A stretch of DNA of 8,072 nt, taken from assembly GCA_027019045.1 (NCBI GenBank), contig JALUXI010000228.1, positions 1 through 8,072 of the forward strand, given 5' to 3'. The translations under genes and the position numbers were made by a program. Below, in pieces: positions 7,130 through 8,072 of this stretch; positions within the stretch are counted from its first letter, which is position 1; every line of letters starts with the position of its first letter. The notes beneath the pieces are model-generated. The model was not told the origin of the DNA, ran no database searches, and worked only from the letters and a program-made list of their open reading frames with translations. Source of the DNA: Piscirickettsiaceae bacterium. Its GTDB lineage: Bacteria; Pseudomonadota; Gammaproteobacteria; Thiomicrospirales; Thiomicrospiraceae.

Positions 7130-7151
7130 GCTTCTCTCTATATAGTATAAA
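7122..7151 (+). promoter_or_regulatory. Candidate promoter for the small acidic protein gene
   Basis: TTGTTT (7122-7127), the right arm of the palindrome, and TATAAA (7146-7151) are 18 bp apart. TATAGT at 7141-7146 is an alternative -10. Transcription would start near 7153-7160, giving a leader of about 220 nt. The -35 match is weak (TTG only), so an activator at the palindrome is possible. Confidence 0.4.
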
Positions 7152-7157
7152 TACCAT

Positions 7158-7377
7158 TTTATCTATTTGAGCACCTTGCACGACTAAGGTACGAGAGAAA
7201 AAAGAAATAAAGTTCTTTGAATCAGAACGGAAAGCATAGGGAATAGCGAGCTATTGCCAAGTTTTTCAACAAAGAGTCGGGGAATTTTAGCCTTTTTTAT
7301 CCGTGTAGCCATGGAGTGTCAACACTCTCTCTATTTAAAATGGTTAATAAAAATTGTTAACTTTTAAGGAGAAAAAA
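7158..7377 (+). ncRNA. Predicted structured 5' leader of the small acidic protein gene
   Basis: This non-coding stretch contains successive stem-loops. ACCTT (7173-7177) pairs with AAGGT (7186-7190). GTTCT (7212-7216) pairs with AGAAC (7224-7228). AATAG (7242-7246) pairs with CTATT (7251-7255) around CGAG, with an outer GG/CC (7239-7240/7257-7258). GAGTG (7314-7318) pairs with CACTC (7323-7327). GAAAAA (7197-7202) could pair with TTTTTC (7262-7267) and enclose the second and third hairpins. The CGACT in the first loop (7181-7185) is complementary to AGTCG at 7275-7279, a possible pseudoknot. A dyad GTTAA/TTAAC (7343-7347/7357-7361) precedes the ribosome-binding site. Exact ends are unknown. 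I do not match it confidently to a known riboswitch class. Confidence 0.4.
7366..7371 (+). promoter_or_regulatory. Ribosome-binding site fixing the start at 7378
   Basis: AAGGAG sits 6 nt before the ATG at 7378. A TTG at 7354 is in the same frame but has no Shine-Dalgarno sequence, and starting there would translate through this site. The ATG is therefore the likely start. Confidence 0.85.
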
Positions 7378-7779
7378 ATGAATATTTCAAATGATATGAG
7401 GGGGATGGCAGCTTATGCACAGATTAACCCCGCTCAAATGAGAAATAGCGAAGCTTTTGAAGGCAGTGGACCGGATCGAGATGGGGATAGTGATGACTTG
7501 GGAGCTGGAAAGATTCAGGCTCAATCAAGCAGTATCGTCTCTCTGACTTCTCAACAACCAACAAGTCAATTTTATGATGCTATGGCAACTTATGCCAGCT
7601 TGGGCAAAGCTCAACAAAGTCAGCCTATGCAAGGAATGATGCAGAGAGAACAAATGGAAAAGGTTGAAAATGACCGTGATTCAGATGATCGTCGCACTAT
7701 GCAAGCACAGTTATCAACTTCAATCACAGCGCAGCCATCTCAAAACATCCTAGGACAATTCTTAAATATGAGTGCTTAA
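7378..7779 (+). CDS. Small acidic protein with two diverged internal repeats, function unknown
   Basis: I do not recognise this 133-residue protein. It has no signal peptide, membrane segment or enzyme motif and is rich in Gln, Ser, Met, Ala and Asp. It is built of two related halves. MAAYA (10-14), DRDGDSDD (33-40), IQAQSSSI (46-53) and SQF (63-65) in the first half recur as MATYA (69-73), DRDSDD (99-104), MQAQLSTSI (108-116) and GQF (126-128) in the second, with a period of about 60-66 residues. The Asp-rich motifs recall calcium loops, but without a full EF-hand or RTX consensus. The ATG is set by AAGGAG at 7366-7371. A long, apparently structured leader lies upstream, and a large inverted repeat begins 7 bp after the stop. 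It diverges from the lipoprotein gene at 6124-6975, across a palindrome that may control one or both. A secreted or regulatory role is open. Coding status rests on the strong ribosome-binding site and the repeat conservation. Confidence 0.75.
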   Translation: MNISNDMRGMAAYAQINPAQMRNSEAFEGSGPDRDGDSDDLGAGKIQAQSSSIVSLTSQQPTSQFYDAMATYASLGKAQQSQPMQGMMQREQMEKVENDRDSDDRRTMQAQLSTSITAQPSQNILGQFLNMSA

Positions 7780-7785
7780 AAAATA

Positions 7786-7907
7786 GCTTTGCACAGATGG
7801 AATGCGAGAGCAAAAAGAGAACAAAATTTCTCAAATTAAGAGTGACTAACTATTGCAAATTTTCACAATGCATAATTGTCTATCTTTGAAACCATCTCGT
7901 GCAAAGC
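7786..7907. repeat. 122-bp segment bounded by 15-bp inverted repeats (MITE-like or structured RNA)
   Basis: GCTTTGCACAGATGG (7786-7800) is the inverted copy of 7892-7907 except for one extra C (7898). The 91-bp interior is non-coding and AT-rich. It holds two small hairpins: GAGAA/TTCTC (7817-7821/7828-7832) and ACAAT/ATTGT (7865-7869/7875-7879). The terminal sequence loosely recalls insertion-sequence ends, but I see no flanking target duplication. As RNA it would make a strong closed domain in the 3' UTR of the small gene. There is no good T-tract (CCCCCATTTT follows), so it is not a standard terminator. The stretch 7908-7958 after it shows nothing recognisable. Confidence 0.6.
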
Positions 7908-7958
7908 CCCCATTTTAACTAATTGATGCAGGTTACTTCATTTATTTACTTCCACAGA

Positions 7959-8072
7959 TTAGAGAGTGTTTTGAAGCTGCTTAACTTGTTGAATCACTTT
8001 CTGTTGTTGCAACCGATTGGGTTTCACCAAAATCTCTACACGGCGGTTTTTGGCATAGGCCTCTGGGGTGTC
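7959..8072 (-). CDS. C-terminal end of an OmpA/MotB-type peptidoglycan-binding protein (partial)
   Basis: Only the last 37 residues are in the window, ending at the TAA read from 7959-7961. The visible start DTPEAYAKNRRVEILV matches the end of the OmpA-like domain, where the NRRVEI motif follows the segment that binds diaminopimelate in peptidoglycan. The short charged tail that follows (KPNRLQQQKVIQQVKQL) is Gln-rich and probably helical. The family includes OmpA, Pal, MotB stator proteins and type VI secretion TssL-like proteins. The fragment is too short to choose among them, though the downstream tail would fit a MotB-like protein. The frame is open to the window edge. The gene converges on the small acidic protein gene. 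No clear terminator was found beyond its stop. Confidence 0.8.
   Translation of the reverse strand, partial: DTPEAYAKNRRVEILVKPNRLQQQKVIQQVKQLQNTL

Noticed and set aside
7214..7243. CTTTGAA followed by CATAGGGAA in the leader recalls the 3' half of the TPP riboswitch.
   Set aside because: The conserved CUGAGA and AACCUGA core elements and the pyrithiamine-binding helix arrangement are absent, and the downstream gene has no thiamine role.
7311..7367. An 18-codon reading frame starting at the ATG at 7311, ending over the ribosome-binding site of the small gene, as a possible leader peptide.
   Set aside because: No ribosome-binding site precedes it, the codon content shows no attenuation-type run, and its ATG sits in a probable hairpin region.
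7354..7377. An upstream TTG start would add eight residues to the small acidic protein.
   Set aside because: It has no Shine-Dalgarno sequence and would read through the strong AAGGAG that serves the ATG at 7378.
7908..7958. TTACTTCATTTATTTACTTCC as a terminator or repeat after the OmpA-like gene.
   Set aside because: It is a short imperfect direct repeat with no stem, so it gives no termination signal.

Overview
The window reads as ordinary chromosome of a gammaproteobacterium with moderate G+C. ThiI, class I fructose-1,6-bisphosphatase, inorganic pyrophosphatase, phosphoenolpyruvate carboxylase and aspartate decarboxylase all have typical proteobacterial sequences. Fructose-1,6-bisphosphatase next to pyrophosphatase and an anaplerotic PEP carboxylase would suit an autotroph, for example the Thiomicrospira/Hydrogenovibrio group. 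That assignment is inference only; no RuBisCO or sulfur-oxidation gene is visible.

Left part (1-6114): thiI runs leftward and is cut by the window edge. Rightward from a divergent intergenic region come fbp, ppa, ppc and panD. They are not a tight operon. Each gap holds a recognisable rho-independent terminator and a candidate promoter, so each gene looks like its own transcription unit. Metabolically they connect: FBPase feeds hexose synthesis, pyrophosphatase pulls biosynthetic reactions forward, PEP carboxylase supplies oxaloacetate and hence aspartate, and PanD turns aspartate into beta-alanine for coenzyme A. The ppc/panD junction is compact: a good -35/-10 pair is followed at once by the ppc terminator hairpin, so panD transcription would start inside that hairpin.

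Right part (6115-8072) is less ordinary. A leftward gene encodes a lipoprotein with a Tyr/Glu/Gly-rich tandem-repeat tail. It is separated by about 400 bp from a rightward gene for a 133-residue acidic protein. This protein is made of two diverged repeats carrying Asp-rich motifs, and I do not recognise its function. The gap holds a perfect 15-bp-arm palindrome (7095-7129) and a predicted 5' leader of about 220 nt with several stem-loops and a possible pseudoknot. Just after the small gene lies a 122-bp segment bounded by 15-bp inverted repeats (7786-7907). It could be a miniature inverted-repeat element or a structured 3' UTR or small RNA. The window ends in the C-terminal tail of a leftward OmpA/MotB-type protein.

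No tRNA, rRNA, CRISPR array, complete insertion sequence or phage gene was seen. The best candidates for something undescribed are the duplicated acidic protein, its leader and the inverted-repeat segment behind it.
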